Part shown: in pieces, positions 50,501 through 61,103 of the stretch
Numbering within the stretch: the stretch's first letter is position 1
Layout of the letters: each line of letters starts with the position of its first letter
NCBI GenBank assembly: GCA_963930775.1
Contig: OZ005691.1
Location: 3,782,001-3,846,000, forward strand
Reading direction: 5' to 3'
Length of the DNA: 64,000 nucleotides
DNA from: Cliona cf. orientalis
Taxonomy: Eukaryota > Porifera > Demospongiae > Clionaida > Clionaidae
Notes under the pieces: model-generated
The model's database searches: none
Told to the model about the DNA's origin: nothing
What the model saw: the letters and a program-made list of their open reading frames with translations, nothing else
Translations under genes and position numbers: made by a program

Positions 50501-51461
50501 ATGTGTATGCGCATCATGGTTGGAGCATGGCCTTTGGTCACATCAAAGGCTTTGGGTCTCTTTCCTTTCCCACATCAAAGAAAAACTTGTACTTCATGGA
50601 GGGTTGCAGGGTCGCCATGCACCAATGCTGCATGAGGAGAACACTGCTGCCTGCCACCGGCACCTGAAGGCTCCACCTTCAATAATAATGTAGCAACAGA
50701 AAGCTGAGGTCTAGGAGCCCTGGAAACAAGGCTCTCTAGCTGCTGCTGAGGGTTCTCTAGCTCGCCAAATTGTCAGCCCACAATAATGTAATATACACGG
50801 AAGCCACTGAGCATAATGTAGGTAATGCATGACAGGAAATTGGATACTGTTCGGTAGTAACTGCTCTACTGATACACATCCTCTTATATTAAAATTATTA
50901 CAGTAAAATTAATACTGCTCTACTTCAGTTGGTGAAACATCAAATTTGTAACACAATCTCACCTGAACACTGACATTTTTCACTTCTTGGTAGAGCTGAA
51001 AGAGTCGCCTAGTAAAATTATCATGCTTGACCACACTAGAAGGAGGGAAGGAGAGAGAGAGAGTTGTGAAGGGAGGGGGTGGATTCATCACTTTCTATGT
51101 AGTACTACTCATCAGGCATGGCTTGAAGCAGATAATTTATTCGAACATCCACGGTTACAAGAGTAAATAATATTATTTACTCTTGACGGTACAGATACCT
51201 TTGCAGTGCATTCTCCAGGAACTGCTCATCTCTACTGACATGATCCACCAAACTATTGATGTCAGCTGCAATCGAGCAAGCCAAGTCAAACAGCTCTCTC
51301 GGAAACAGAGATGGAGTGAGAGTGACAGAAACATTGGTGACTGTTTCATCACTGGGATCACGAGTAGCTTTGACAAGGAGGCCCTGCTGGATGGCATAGT
51401 CCTTGATGGCTGAAATGTTGACACTGGACTTCCACCACTCTTGCTTGGACGACGGCTCCAT
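47560..51461 (-). CDS. GSS: Glutathione synthetase
   Basis: Cytosolic ATP-grasp-like ligase joining gamma-glutamylcysteine and glycine. 483 residues in 13 exons: 51199-51461, 50963-51035, 50227-50372, 49942-49981, 49758-49816, 49358-49447, 49203-49286, 48938-49007, 48739-48860, 48608-48677, 48332-48413, 47860-48052 and 47560-47719; the frame closes exactly. Recognisable blocks: [20 protein letters not shown] (substrate contact), [50 protein letters not shown] (glycine-rich ATP loop), [11 protein letters not shown] and [18 protein letters not shown] at the C-terminus. Introns 6 (AAG|GCTAGT) and 9 (GAG|GCAAGA) start with GC, where the duplicate at 57249-60817 has GT. Length equals the animal enzyme. 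A decayed copy lies downstream. Confidence 0.96.
48483..48502. repeat. 20-bp C tract
   Basis: Poly-C run followed by (CA)n in GSS intron 10. Confidence 0.95.
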
Positions 51462-52171
51462 CACTTTGATGAGTGTTCAGGCAGTGTCAGCATATTAATA
51501 TGTTCGCTACGCGTGGCAACTATTAGGTAAAGGTCATCAGATATCTGCGCGCTGTTCGGTACAGGGGTGGTTCGGTACGTACGTGTCTTCATGATTACAA
51601 TATTCCATTCTACCGTTAACGCGTTCCCATTCCTCACCGATGAGGTAATTAATGATGAAATGATGATGAAAGTTATGATGTATTTGCAGTGAACATGGCT
51701 TCAAAATTTTTAGCTCGCATGACAGGGTGTTGGGACCCAGAACTCTTCTCTACTCTCAGACTCCCGATGATCCGAGTCTAGTCTGCGACTAAGTATCGTA
51801 CTGTACCGTGAACCCACTACATTGACGACCTTTACCACACACACCACTTCCACTATACAGTTACTGAGGACATGGTCAAGTTTTCATAAACTTGGCAAGT
51901 AAGCAAATTTTTTTGTCTTTTGTACAAAACCACACAATTATTCCTCAAAATTTTAAGCAATACACAGTAGTGAAACAAAATTACGTCATGAAAGGGGAGG
52001 ATTCACTAACAATTAATTAGTCACATAAAATTATTTAGTAGCCACCTAGTTACTAATACTACAGAGATCAATGGAAAAGTTTATAGCAGAAAATTATCCC
52101 TCAATTCATTTTGGTAGTTGCTTTATTTTGTATATTTAGCAGAAGCTGGTATGGTAATGGGTCGAGGAGTA
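51462..52171. other. Spacer between GSS and the membrane protein gene
   Basis: 5' flank of GSS and 3' flank of the beta-helix membrane protein gene. 51912-52171 is repeated at 60906-61150 as part of the segmental duplication. No gene seen. Confidence 0.6.
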
Positions 52172-55100
52172 TCACTGATCATGCGGTTCAAGTTCAGGAT
52201 CTTCAATTCGCTCGTGAACAATGTCATCATCATCAATGATCTCATTGATGACATCATTGCCTTGATTTCGTCTGCACTTCCAACCAGCACTGAGACAAGA
52301 CTTGACCAAACTCCACACAACAATGACACAAAATTGAGCAAAAGTGATTCCAATTGACACCATAAGCAATTTTGACCTTGATTCATAAGAGTCCCACCTA
52401 TACAGAGTTCCAGAACTCAAGATAATAAGGTTCAGTAAGGTAGAACTTTCTAGAATTCTCACATCAACTTGGTTGTAAACATTTTTGATCGATATCAAAT
52501 AAAATAAAAGGGCTATGAACAGGAACAGTGCAAACACATTCAGTTCTGGATTTTCCACTGAGGTTACCGTGAGTAGAATCAGGAGTATTCCTCGAACAAG
52601 AAGCATTATTCCAAACCAGTATTGGTGCTTATACTTCAAAGGAGAGAAGTAAGCATCATAGACAGGAGCTAGCTTGTTGATCCACTTGAGTGGCCTTAGA
52701 TTAGACACTCTTCTCAAAGGCTGAATGAACAGAAGCAGGAGTGTGTAGGGAAGCCACAGGAACACAAGAGTAGCAATGGCTGCTACGAAAAGGTAAACAT
52801 GAGGGCGCTGGCAGTAGCGTAGGTTTCCATCGAGGTACCACACGGCATAGGAAGTGTTCTGTGGGTACTGTGCTATCACTGCAACTGAGGTGGCATCTAT
52901 CACAGTACGAAGGAGCTTCATGTAAGATAAAAGGAAGAGTGTGACTAGAAGAGGAACAGCTCTACTACCGATAAGGTTAGTGAGGCGAGAGGAGTAGTGG
53001 CAAGCAATAATGATAACACCAGCAATGGCCCAGATGTAGAATGGGAACAGAAACTGTAGCCATGACTTCCAATAAGCATCCAGTCCAACAAAGAAGCAAG
53101 TCTCGATTCCAAAATCCAAGTTGAGCCAGGCAATAAAAACTTGAAGAAATATGAATAAATAATTTGTTCCAATGTCTGCGGGAAAGAGTATTATTTTATA
53201 GGCCCATACAATGTTAGCATAGAAGATGACTCCATTAATGAGTCCTTGAGTGGCAGTGAGGTTGAGTGCAAGGATCAAGAACGCAAGGAGGACACCAGCA
53301 GCAGCAAAGGCAAGCAGGAGTGCCACGCTATGACTGTTAGGACATTCAATGCACCGAGAAGATCCAATTGCCAGGCTAAAGCTGTCCATGCAGGCACCAC
53401 ACAGGATGCCGGTTCGGTTGGAGGCACACTGCTTGCTGGGATCATCTCCAATATTGATTGTTTTGTTGCCTGAGTTGCAGTAGAGTAGGGGACAGAATCT
53501 GTTGTACATGATACCAGTGCTATGACCCTCATTGAAGGTTCCATCCACCCACACAGTACCATTCCACTGCAGGAGACCAGTTTTGTTTTTTACTAAACAA
53601 CTGAAGCCGTTATTAGCCAAGACAGGATAACAGCTGCATGTGGTTTCATCATGATTTAGAATCAGTCCTGGAGGGCAGCCTGGGAGTAAGGTGATGTTTA
53701 TGAAAATTGGGGTTGTTAGGAGATTAGAAAGGATACAACCAGACTGATTACACAAATAATGGGATATTAGAGAGTTGAGTCTCTCTTTATAGCTAAAGAT
53801 ATCATAATCCGTTGATTCATTGTTTATGTAACCAGATACTGGCAGAGATGATGTTTGTAGCAATAAAAGTTCATAATCACGTTTTGAGTAAACTGTATAG
53901 TTGAAAGGAATACAATTTTTACTGCCGATTACCAGCTGCGATTTGTCTCGTTTTGAGAGAAAATCAGAATAAAGGGATCTGGCATGGATCGTACCAACTG
54001 TAGTTCCAAAGTCATAACCCACTATACATGCAGGTAATGTGATAGTTTCACCACGATAAACACTGGTATTAGTGAAAATGTACGAGATATTAGCACACTG
54101 TGGTTTACCATTGGAGTCACAGAGACACACACGCTGAGGAGCAGAGGATACTGGAGATAGGGTCTTATTGAATTTGAAGCCAGGGTCAAAGGAGATGTTA
54201 ACGTATCCATCAGGTTCTTTACCTTGAATAGAACAGTGAGGTTTTCCTTGTTCATTCACATAGCCTATGATACCTCCAGAACATGAGTAATCCCTTACAC
54301 TTGCTCCATACATGTGGTGACCAACACCATATTGCGCATAGTTTCCTATAAAAGATACTTTAGCAGAGTAGTCCGTGATCATGAATATACAAGGTTGTGA
54401 AGACTGAGAATACACTGCTCCACCAACATCAAATGCTGTGTTATTTATGAACTGAATACTTGACTGATATCCCACTGTGGTCATGATTAATGATGGCATG
54501 GTATTATGGAGAGCACCTCCTTGAAATGCAGAGTTGTTGAAAAGGAGTAATTTGGAATAATTGCCAACAATGATAGAGGGGTGGACACCTGCATCTATAT
54601 AAAATGCACCACCTCTCACTTCTGCAGAATTTGTGATGAAATTTATTGATTTATTAGTGTTGATGATAATGGTGCTATAAGTAAAATGTATTGCTCCTCC
54701 ATATGTTGCTCTATTGCTGTAAAATTCAATACCACTTGTGTTCACGTGAACAGTTGAATTCACTAACCTTAGAGCTCCACCACCTTTAGTTGCACAGTTG
54801 TGACTGAAAATCAGGCTTGCTTCACTGTCAATAATCAATGTTCCACTTGAGAGTATAATTGCTCCACCACCTTTGGCATGGTTGTATGTAAATATCACAT
54901 GTGATTCAGCACCCACAGTAATCATTCCATCCCACATGAACACTGCTCCACCGGAATATGCAGCAGCATTATTCATAAAGACCACCCTTGCTTTATCACC
55001 AATGTGCATCATTGCATTTTTCCCATACACTGTTCCTCCACAACCACCGCATGTTAGGTTGACAAAGCACACAGTTGCACCTCTTGTGATCTTAAGTGAA

Positions 55101-55888
55101 GATTTGATCTCAGACTGAGTGGTTTCTAGATACACTGCTCTACTTGATGAATTCGAAATGGATATTATCCCTGGAGTACCGTTGGTGAAGTTAACATTTC
55201 CTGCTAATGTTACTACACTAGAAAGGGCAGTGATAATTGAAAAAAATTCATGTCTGTATGACTGAAATGTGCTATTGCTCACAATTATCCCATCACTAAG
55301 ATTACTCATAACAAAGCAGTTTTCTTTGAATATACAGTTGTCCAGTAAAGCTTGTGAGTGTCTGCCTGTAATATTGATGAAGGATAACCTTTCATTTATG
55401 CCAGGGTAGCCATGGAAGTTGGAACTTTTCACTGTAATGTGGCTCTCTGTAAGATATATCACAGGACAGCTCATTGTCAGGGTTATAATGTTTACAAAGC
55501 TGACATTGAAGAACCGAATAACTGTGCACTTGGGTTCGCCAACAAACTGATGGTCAATGATGACGTTCTCTCTGGAGTCTGCAGCTCCTTTCATGACAAA
55601 TGAGTGAAGATCATGTACAACCAAGTCCTTTGTATAGTTGTGGACTCCACACATGAACATCAGCGTTATATTGATATGGTCTGGTGAAAAGAGCTCACTG
55701 CTATGCTCGACTAAGTAGTCCATTGTGTGACAGAGCTGACCAGGTGGACAGCTGCTGTTTCCATGGCAAGAGCTGAGAGGCTCTGTAGGTGAGATGTAAT
55801 AGACCACATCCTTCTTAGTCTCAGCTAGTACATAAATCAGCCCAAATAATAATATTATTAAGATGGGGGAGAGAAAGAAAGTCTTCAT
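52172..55888 (-). CDS. Beta-helix (PMP-repeat) multi-pass membrane protein
   Basis: Single-exon gene, 1238 residues, starting MKTFFLSPILIILLFGLIYV (signal peptide); the first GTG in frame is ignored. The ectodomain is rich in N-glycosylation sites (NIT, NVS, NSS, NYS). Residues about 280-495 carry seven repeats of the form FxxN...GGA[IVLF], for example FMNNAAAYSGGAVF and FYSNRATYGGAIHF, as in bacterial polymorphic membrane proteins and other right-handed beta-helices. A cysteine-rich juxtamembrane region follows (TCSCYPVLANNGFSC, CASNRTGILCGACMDSF, CIECPN). Residues about 850-1190 hold nine to ten hydrophobic helices starting VALLLAFAAAGVLLAF, then a short acidic tail. Similar multi-pass proteins occur in marine invertebrates, but I know of no function. 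The tail ends LEPHDQ. The duplicate reads on to DTPRPITIPASAKYTK, so copy A has lost about 15 residues through a 1-bp shift near 52183. A receptor or adhesion role is inference. Confidence 0.85.
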   Translation of the reverse strand: MKTFFLSPILIILLFGLIYVLAETKKDVVYYISPTEPLSSCHGNSSCPPGQLCHTMDYLVEHSSELFSPDHINITLMFMCGVHNYTKDLVVHDLHSFVMKGAADSRENVIIDHQFVGEPKCTVIRFFNVSFVNIITLTMSCPVIYLTESHITVKSSNFHGYPGINERLSFINITGRHSQALLDNCIFKENCFVMSNLSDGIIVSNSTFQSYRHEFFSIITALSSVVTLAGNVNFTNGTPGIISISNSSSRAVYLETTQSEIKSSLKITRGATVCFVNLTCGGCGGTVYGKNAMMHIGDKARVVFMNNAAAYSGGAVFMWDGMITVGAESHVIFTYNHAKGGGAIILSSGTLIIDSEASLIFSHNCATKGGGALRLVNSTVHVNTSGIEFYSNRATYGGAIHFTYSTIIINTNKSINFITNSAEVRGGAFYIDAGVHPSIIVGNYSKLLLFNNSAFQGGALHNTMPSLIMTTVGYQSSIQFINNTAFDVGGAVYSQSSQPCIFMITDYSAKVSFIGNYAQYGVGHHMYGASVRDYSCSGGIIGYVNEQGKPHCSIQGKEPDGYVNISFDPGFKFNKTLSPVSSAPQRVCLCDSNGKPQCANISYIFTNTSVYRGETITLPACIVGYDFGTTVGTIHARSLYSDFLSKRDKSQLVIGSKNCIPFNYTVYSKRDYELLLLQTSSLPVSGYINNESTDYDIFSYKERLNSLISHYLCNQSGCILSNLLTTPIFINITLLPGCPPGLILNHDETTCSCYPVLANNGFSCLVKNKTGLLQWNGTVWVDGTFNEGHSTGIMYNRFCPLLYCNSGNKTINIGDDPSKQCASNRTGILCGACMDSFSLAIGSSRCIECPNSHSVALLLAFAAAGVLLAFLILALNLTATQGLINGVIFYANIVWAYKIILFPADIGTNYLFIFLQVFIAWLNLDFGIETCFFVGLDAYWKSWLQFLFPFYIWAIAGVIIIACHYSSRLTNLIGSRAVPLLVTLFLLSYMKLLRTVIDATSVAVIAQYPQNTSYAVWYLDGNLRYCQRPHVYLFVAAIATLVFLWLPYTLLLLFIQPLRRVSNLRPLKWINKLAPVYDAYFSPLKYKHQYWFGIMLLVRGILLILLTVTSVENPELNVFALFLFIALLFYLISIKNVYNQVDVRILESSTLLNLIILSSGTLYRWDSYESRSKLLMVSIGITFAQFCVIVVWSLVKSCLSAGWKCRRNQGNDVINEIIDDDDIVHERIEDPELEPHDQ

Positions 55889-57248
55889 TTTTTTCACTAT
55901 ATTATCAGCTCTATTTTTTCAATACAGTGCTTATCAAGAACTTAAAGGTGCATGCACAGACACACAGCTAGCGAGGCTCAGTAGTATTGACTTAAGTACA
56001 GCTGGTCAAGCGTGGGTGCATGCATACATATATTATTATAATATTATACGTATATATATAATAATATAATATTATTTTAAATAATAAAATAATATATAGC
56101 TAGCTAGTAAAAAATAAACAGTCATTCAACCCCATAATATTATTATTAATTGGTTATCTCAATTTCATTTCGACATAACAAAGTTTGTTGGAGACTCACT
56201 GGTTGCTATTTATTTTTTTCAGCAAGCAGAGTGATTCAATGCATGCAGAGGAGGGTAAATTATTCTTAATGGCCGATTAAACCTTTAAGGTACTCATTTT
56301 AATGTTTACTAATTTCGTACAGTGTGTGTGTGCGTGCGTACGTATGTAGAGAAATTAAGAAGCAGAGCTAATTACAGATAGTATGGCAGCAAATAGTACA
56401 CCCCCTATCTGTGATCTGGGAAACATGTTACTCTTCTTCATGTTTTCCAGAACTACGATATAATTATGCTCTATTCGACAAGGACAGTCCCCCACTAAAT
56501 CACTAATGCCAAGATCAAAAGGCTTCAGGAACCTAAATTATAATTTCGACCATCTTCCCTTAGTTAATTCCCCTCAGTGCCTAGCAAACAGCAGGGAACT
56601 TATACTTTATAGCATGTTACATGGTGGGCAAGAGGCTCCCCTGCTGGGTTTTTTTTGGTAGCTGTATCCTACCTATATATGCCATACATCAAAGCTACCA
56701 CCAGCTGAGGTACAGCTACTATAATGTCATAATATTATACAGGTACCTGGCCCAGCTCAGTGGACACCACATTTTAGCTTAATTTGAGAAATATGTGCCC
56801 CTCTACAAGTTAGTGCTGTATGAGCATTTTAGCCCTGTGGCCAATAATATTATTGTTGAATTCCAAGCTACTAGCCACTGAGGGGAAATTAAGGAAGATG
56901 GTCACAATCAATTAACCATGATTAATAATTGGTCACTAATTTAGGTTACTGATCTTGGCATTAGTGATTTAGTGGGGGAGCCCTTGTTAACCCTGCAGAG
57001 ATTCGTACAGTGTCATAGTTACTGTAGTATCCTGCGTAAGTGCCCAATTGCAAGGTCACTTGAACAACTTGCAATTCTGGTCCATATATGGGTACTTATC
57101 CAGGATACTACAAACTTACCGGTGGACTATGCAGCTACTACGAAAAATTTAGCTATGACAGACAATTAATTCCGAGAGTGCATGCATGCGCCCTGACAAT
57201 TCTTTTGCTACTATTGGATGTAATTTTTATTGACTAGGATGTCTAGCG
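55889..57248. other. Spacer between duplicated blocks
   Basis: Promoter side of the membrane protein gene, then very AT-rich sequence (56027-56100) and a fold-back element (56488-56979). No gene seen; small open frames have no family features. Confidence 0.6.
56488..56979. mobile_element. About 490-bp inverted-repeat element
   Basis: TCCCCCACTAAATCACTAAT with the following GCCAAGATCA is matched in inverse at 56950-56979. The complementarity continues more weakly inward (AACCTAAATTA, GACCATCTTCC, CCCCTCAGTG) and perhaps outward (ACAAGG). Target duplication undefined. Non-coding. Confidence 0.65.
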
Positions 57249-57796
57249 CTAACTAGCTACACTGACTTTACACACTGCTTTGATGAAGTCATTTTCTGGG
57301 ACCAGGTTTGGTGAGTCTAGTGATCCTAAGCCAACAGCAAGCCCGCCTTCATTCACATGAACTGGTTTAGTTCGAAGAATATAGCCAGCTTCCTTATTCA
57401 TTAACACTCTATCCCCTTTCCTGCATAAGAAGGGTACAACTTTGGATAATGCCACCTTCATAAAATTTAATTTTGAAGTTGTAGCTTGTACTAGTATAGC
57501 TGTTTACAAGTAGCTATATATACATAATATACTTAGTGACATATATATGTATTATATGACATCTCCCTGTCTTCAGGCTCCTTCCATGCACCCCATGTCT
57601 CTCTCTCATTAATATTGCATGATAATCATACTTTAATGATATAATTACCAAGGGATAAAGTAATCAGTTTGTCCGTCTGTCGTCGTCATTATCGTTGTTG
57701 TCGGTACGAAAATTGCCAGATCTCGCGTTCTAGGCATCTGTGTGTGCTGTAAGCACAACCAATCGACAGATATCAGTGAAAAACTGGTTTGTACGT

Positions 57797-57890
57797 TCGT
57801 TCTTGTTACACCAACACTGGCAGAATAGAATAATAATAATAATATTCTTGCCATTATTCTATTCTGCCAGTGTTGGTGTAACAAGAACGA
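57797..57890. repeat. 94-bp hairpin with about 36-bp arms
   Basis: TCGTTCTTGTTACACCAACA with the following CTGGCAGAATAGAATA is matched exactly in inverse on the other side of an (AAT)n loop. It lies inside sequence related to the element at 26808-27514. Confidence 0.8.
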
Positions 57891-58562
57891 GCATACTCAA
57901 TATCTTGGTTTGTACATACTTCGAATTGCTCAAAAGGCTTACTAGTGCTACAAATGGTGCATTTTCTGTTCAGCATGCCTGTGGTTTATCAACCACACCC
58001 ACTCTTTTAGCATAATAGTATGCTGATGTGACTGCGCATGCTCAAGCTCAATGTTGGAAAGGCTCGTCAAGTCATAAAACTGCCGCAGAGTATTGCAATA
58101 CTGCACTACAGTGGCTATACAGAGTGTGCGGAGTATGTGCTCTACAGACCTCTAGTATTTATTATGTTAACCTTATATACCTCCAATACATACCTAACAA
58201 AGACTCCAAAGACTCCAAGTTCAGATGTAAGTGGGAGTGGTTCAACAGTCACGGCACTAGAAGGGAGCATATAGCCAAGCTGAGTTGGAGGATTGATCCG
58301 GTCCATTAGAATGTACGCCTCCCTTTCACTGGTGCTACCAATGTCTTGAAGAAGAGTTTTTACTTTCTCTCCGTAATAATTATTACCTGAAATAGTTTGC
58401 AATTGATAGCATGATAGTTACATCAATATCATCATAAAAAGATTTGACTTACCGCCTCCTTCTCTCTGTGGCTTGACTACAAATCTCTCAGGCTCCCTCA
58501 AGGCCATCTCCACTGCTCGATCACCTTCCTCTCCCTAAAATATGATTAGCAGTAACTGTTAA

Positions 58563-58921
58563 TAGCGATTCCGGACGATCGACCTAGGCGCATAAAAGCA
58601 GTTATAACTCAGCACCGGAGGGGATTTACAACAAAAAACAAAAATCACAAGATAGCTTAGGAAATTTTCTTTCATTTAAGCCTCGAAACAAGCAAATCGG
58701 TTGAGTACACGCCTTGCAGATTTAATTTTTAGCTCTATGGAAAAATGTATGGAAAAACAATAATCGGCGCGTAAACCGGGCACACTTCAACCTTTCAACA
58801 AAAAACACATATCGCTGAATAGGCCTCACCGAGTGGAAGCTCTTGACACCTTAACCATATAAATTGCTATTGCCACCAGTTTGCACCATTGAGCCGAAAA
58901 GTTAGGCGTCCGGAATCGCTA
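58563..58921. mobile_element. 359-bp inverted-repeat element with 7-bp duplication
   Basis: TAGCGATTCCGGACG at the left pairs with CGTCCGGAATCGCTA at the right. CTGTTAA is duplicated directly outside (58556-58562 and 58922-58928). It lies within an intron of the GSS pseudogene and is absent from the intact gene's intron. No coding capacity. Confidence 0.75.
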
Positions 58922-59479
58922 CTGTTAAGTTAGCCAGTGCACGCAGTTGCTCCGTCAGCTCATTTAATTTGGAGCATTCAGTTAGCTATGTATACGTATT
59001 CAGAGTGGTTTCTCAATAAATCACTTCAAGGTTGACATACGTACATAATCTTGAGTGGCTCTCCAAGTATAGCAGCTATAATTATGGTCAACATACCAGT
59101 TCCAGTGAATAAAGACCAGCAAATGTTGATCTTATCTTAGCTGCTGCAGTTGTGTCAGTGATAAATCTGTGTGATTATCATAAACAATACATAGACGTAC
59201 GTAATCCCAAATAATTATTATTATCAATGAACGATTCATTAATGCATGCTATGTACGTCAATCATTATTGTATTTTGTACTATGACTAGAGTAAACATCA
59301 AAGGCACCGCCTGTAGTATATACAATGTAAACCACTGTCTGTCCATTGTGCAAACTGTGGAGTAACCACAGCCATGGTATAACTGCCATATACTACAGCT
59401 GGCAGATAACGCGTGTATTTGCTATGGACATAGAGCCGTGGTATAACTTCCATATACCACGGTTGGTGGTCATAGTATA

Positions 59480-59675
59480 ATTAAGCCACTTAGACTATAG
59501 CCTTATCGTGAATTATTTGAATTGTACGCTCGAGGCGTGCATTTAAACCACTCGACTTTGCCTTGTGGTTTAAATGCCCGCCTCTCGCGTACAATTCGCC
59601 TCGTGGTTTAAATGCACGCCTCGAGCGTACAATTCAAATAAACCACTCAAGGCTATAGTCTAACTATAACATACA
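59480..59675. mobile_element. Fold-back element of about 190 bp
   Basis: TTAGACTATAGCCTT at the left and AAGGCTATAGTCTAA at the right enclose long arms (ATTTGAATTGTACGCTCGAG against CTCGAGCGTACAATTCAAAT) and a third partial copy of GTGGTTTAAATGC. It lies in an intron of the GSS pseudogene. Confidence 0.65.
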
Positions 59676-61103
59676 GCATATATAGGACTCTATGCTACAG
59701 GCATAAGGAAGAGTAGTACATGAAGTCACTAGTACTGTGGCAATGATATGCCTGACTCTAAGGACTGTCGCCATACTGAATACCGGTAAAAGACACCACT
59801 GCATGGCTCTTACCTCTCAACCATTCCTTCCTTTGCTAGTAGCTACTTGCTGGATCTTCTTTGTCCCTGCCAGCTGGTGAGCTAAAGATGGATAACTACT
59901 AGCTCGGGAATGCTCCATCAATCGTCTGGCCTCCCATTCCTACAATAATTAGCAAAGCAGTATCTTAGTAAAGATTGTTGAGATTATGTGTGCACAATAA
60001 ATATGGTTGGCTTTGCAATAATATTATTTTTTATACCTTTTCAGTGGGGTAGTCTTTTGGAGAGTATCCTGCTCTATAATAAATTGCCGCTATCTCTTCA
60101 CCATGCAGACCTTGGATATAATCGTGTGACACATGCAGTAATGTTTATGACGAGGATGCATTAATCATGAGGAGTACAGTAAGTCTTATTTACTTCAATA
60201 AAAGTTCTCTGTCAGGTCCAAGATATATATGCCTCCTGACTGATCTCCATGAGTGTCTTCCAAATGACTGGAATATGATGCCTGCATGTGCACAATATGT
60301 AATTACTTGTCTATTATTATTGTACTCTCGTATAGCTAGGCTTAGTATACCTTGTCCACAAATCAAACTCCAAAAATCTCTGATCATAAATGTTCCATTC
60401 ATTTGGTTGAATCACAAACAACACATAGCTATTATTGATTTTAGGTAGCTATGCATGATTTAAATATTATTTATAAGGTATGTATAATACCATTGTTTAG
60501 TATTGTGATACTCCTTCCAAGCAGTGGCCATTCCATCAGTGATACTATTGAGACAGGAATTCGGAGGAATCTATAACAAAGTATGTGGGTCACAATTAGA
60601 TGAGATGCCTAGCTACTCTCTCTCTCTCTTACTCCCTCTCTTTTATTTTCTCTCTCTCCCCTTGCTCTCTTCCTCTCTCACTCCTTCTCTCCTTTGTTCC
60701 TCTCTCCCCTGCTCTCTTTTGCTACACTTCTCCTTTCCATCTCACCAATAAGTTATGTTACTATTTACACATATTTCAGCTTGATCTTCTTGCTTGCAGT
60801 ATCGGCTCTGCACATACCTGTAAAGAAAATTTGCAGTCATGATGCCATAGCAATTATGACAATAAGGAAGAGGTAATCACTATCTCCTATGCATATATCT
60901 TTTGTGCAAAACCACACAATTATTCTCAAAATTTTAAGCTATACACAGTAGTGAAATAGAATTACGTCATGAAAGGGGAGGATTCACTAACAATTAATTA
61001 GTCACATAAAATTATTTAGTAGCTACCTAGTTATTAATACTACAGAGATCAATGGAAAAATTTATAGCAGAAAATTATCCCTCAGTTCATTTTGGTAGTT
61101 GCT

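Larger units (their letters stand above)
57249..60817 (-). pseudogene. Glutathione synthetase pseudogene (duplicate lacking exons 1-3)
   Basis: Counterparts of GSS exons 4-13 are present in order: about 60780-60817, 60510-60568, 60355-60432, 60194-60283, 60041-60115, 59815-59940, 59098-59166, 58453-58534, 58197-58388 and 57249-57420. Exons 1-3 are missing: the sequence passes from exon 4 directly to the flank of the membrane-protein copy. Three exons contain 4-bp insertions relative to the intact gene, each shifting frame: ATAT at about 60222-60230, ATGC at about 60102-60107 and GCTA at about 59836-59845. The remaining exons are still open and well conserved (REGGG, SELGVFGVFVR), so loss is recent. 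Introns carry further elements (58563-58921, 59440-59680). It cannot make a full enzyme. Confidence 0.88.

Noticed and set aside
58028-58309. Plus-strand frames over GSS pseudogene exon 12
   Set aside because: Antisense shadow of a recognisable GSS exon.
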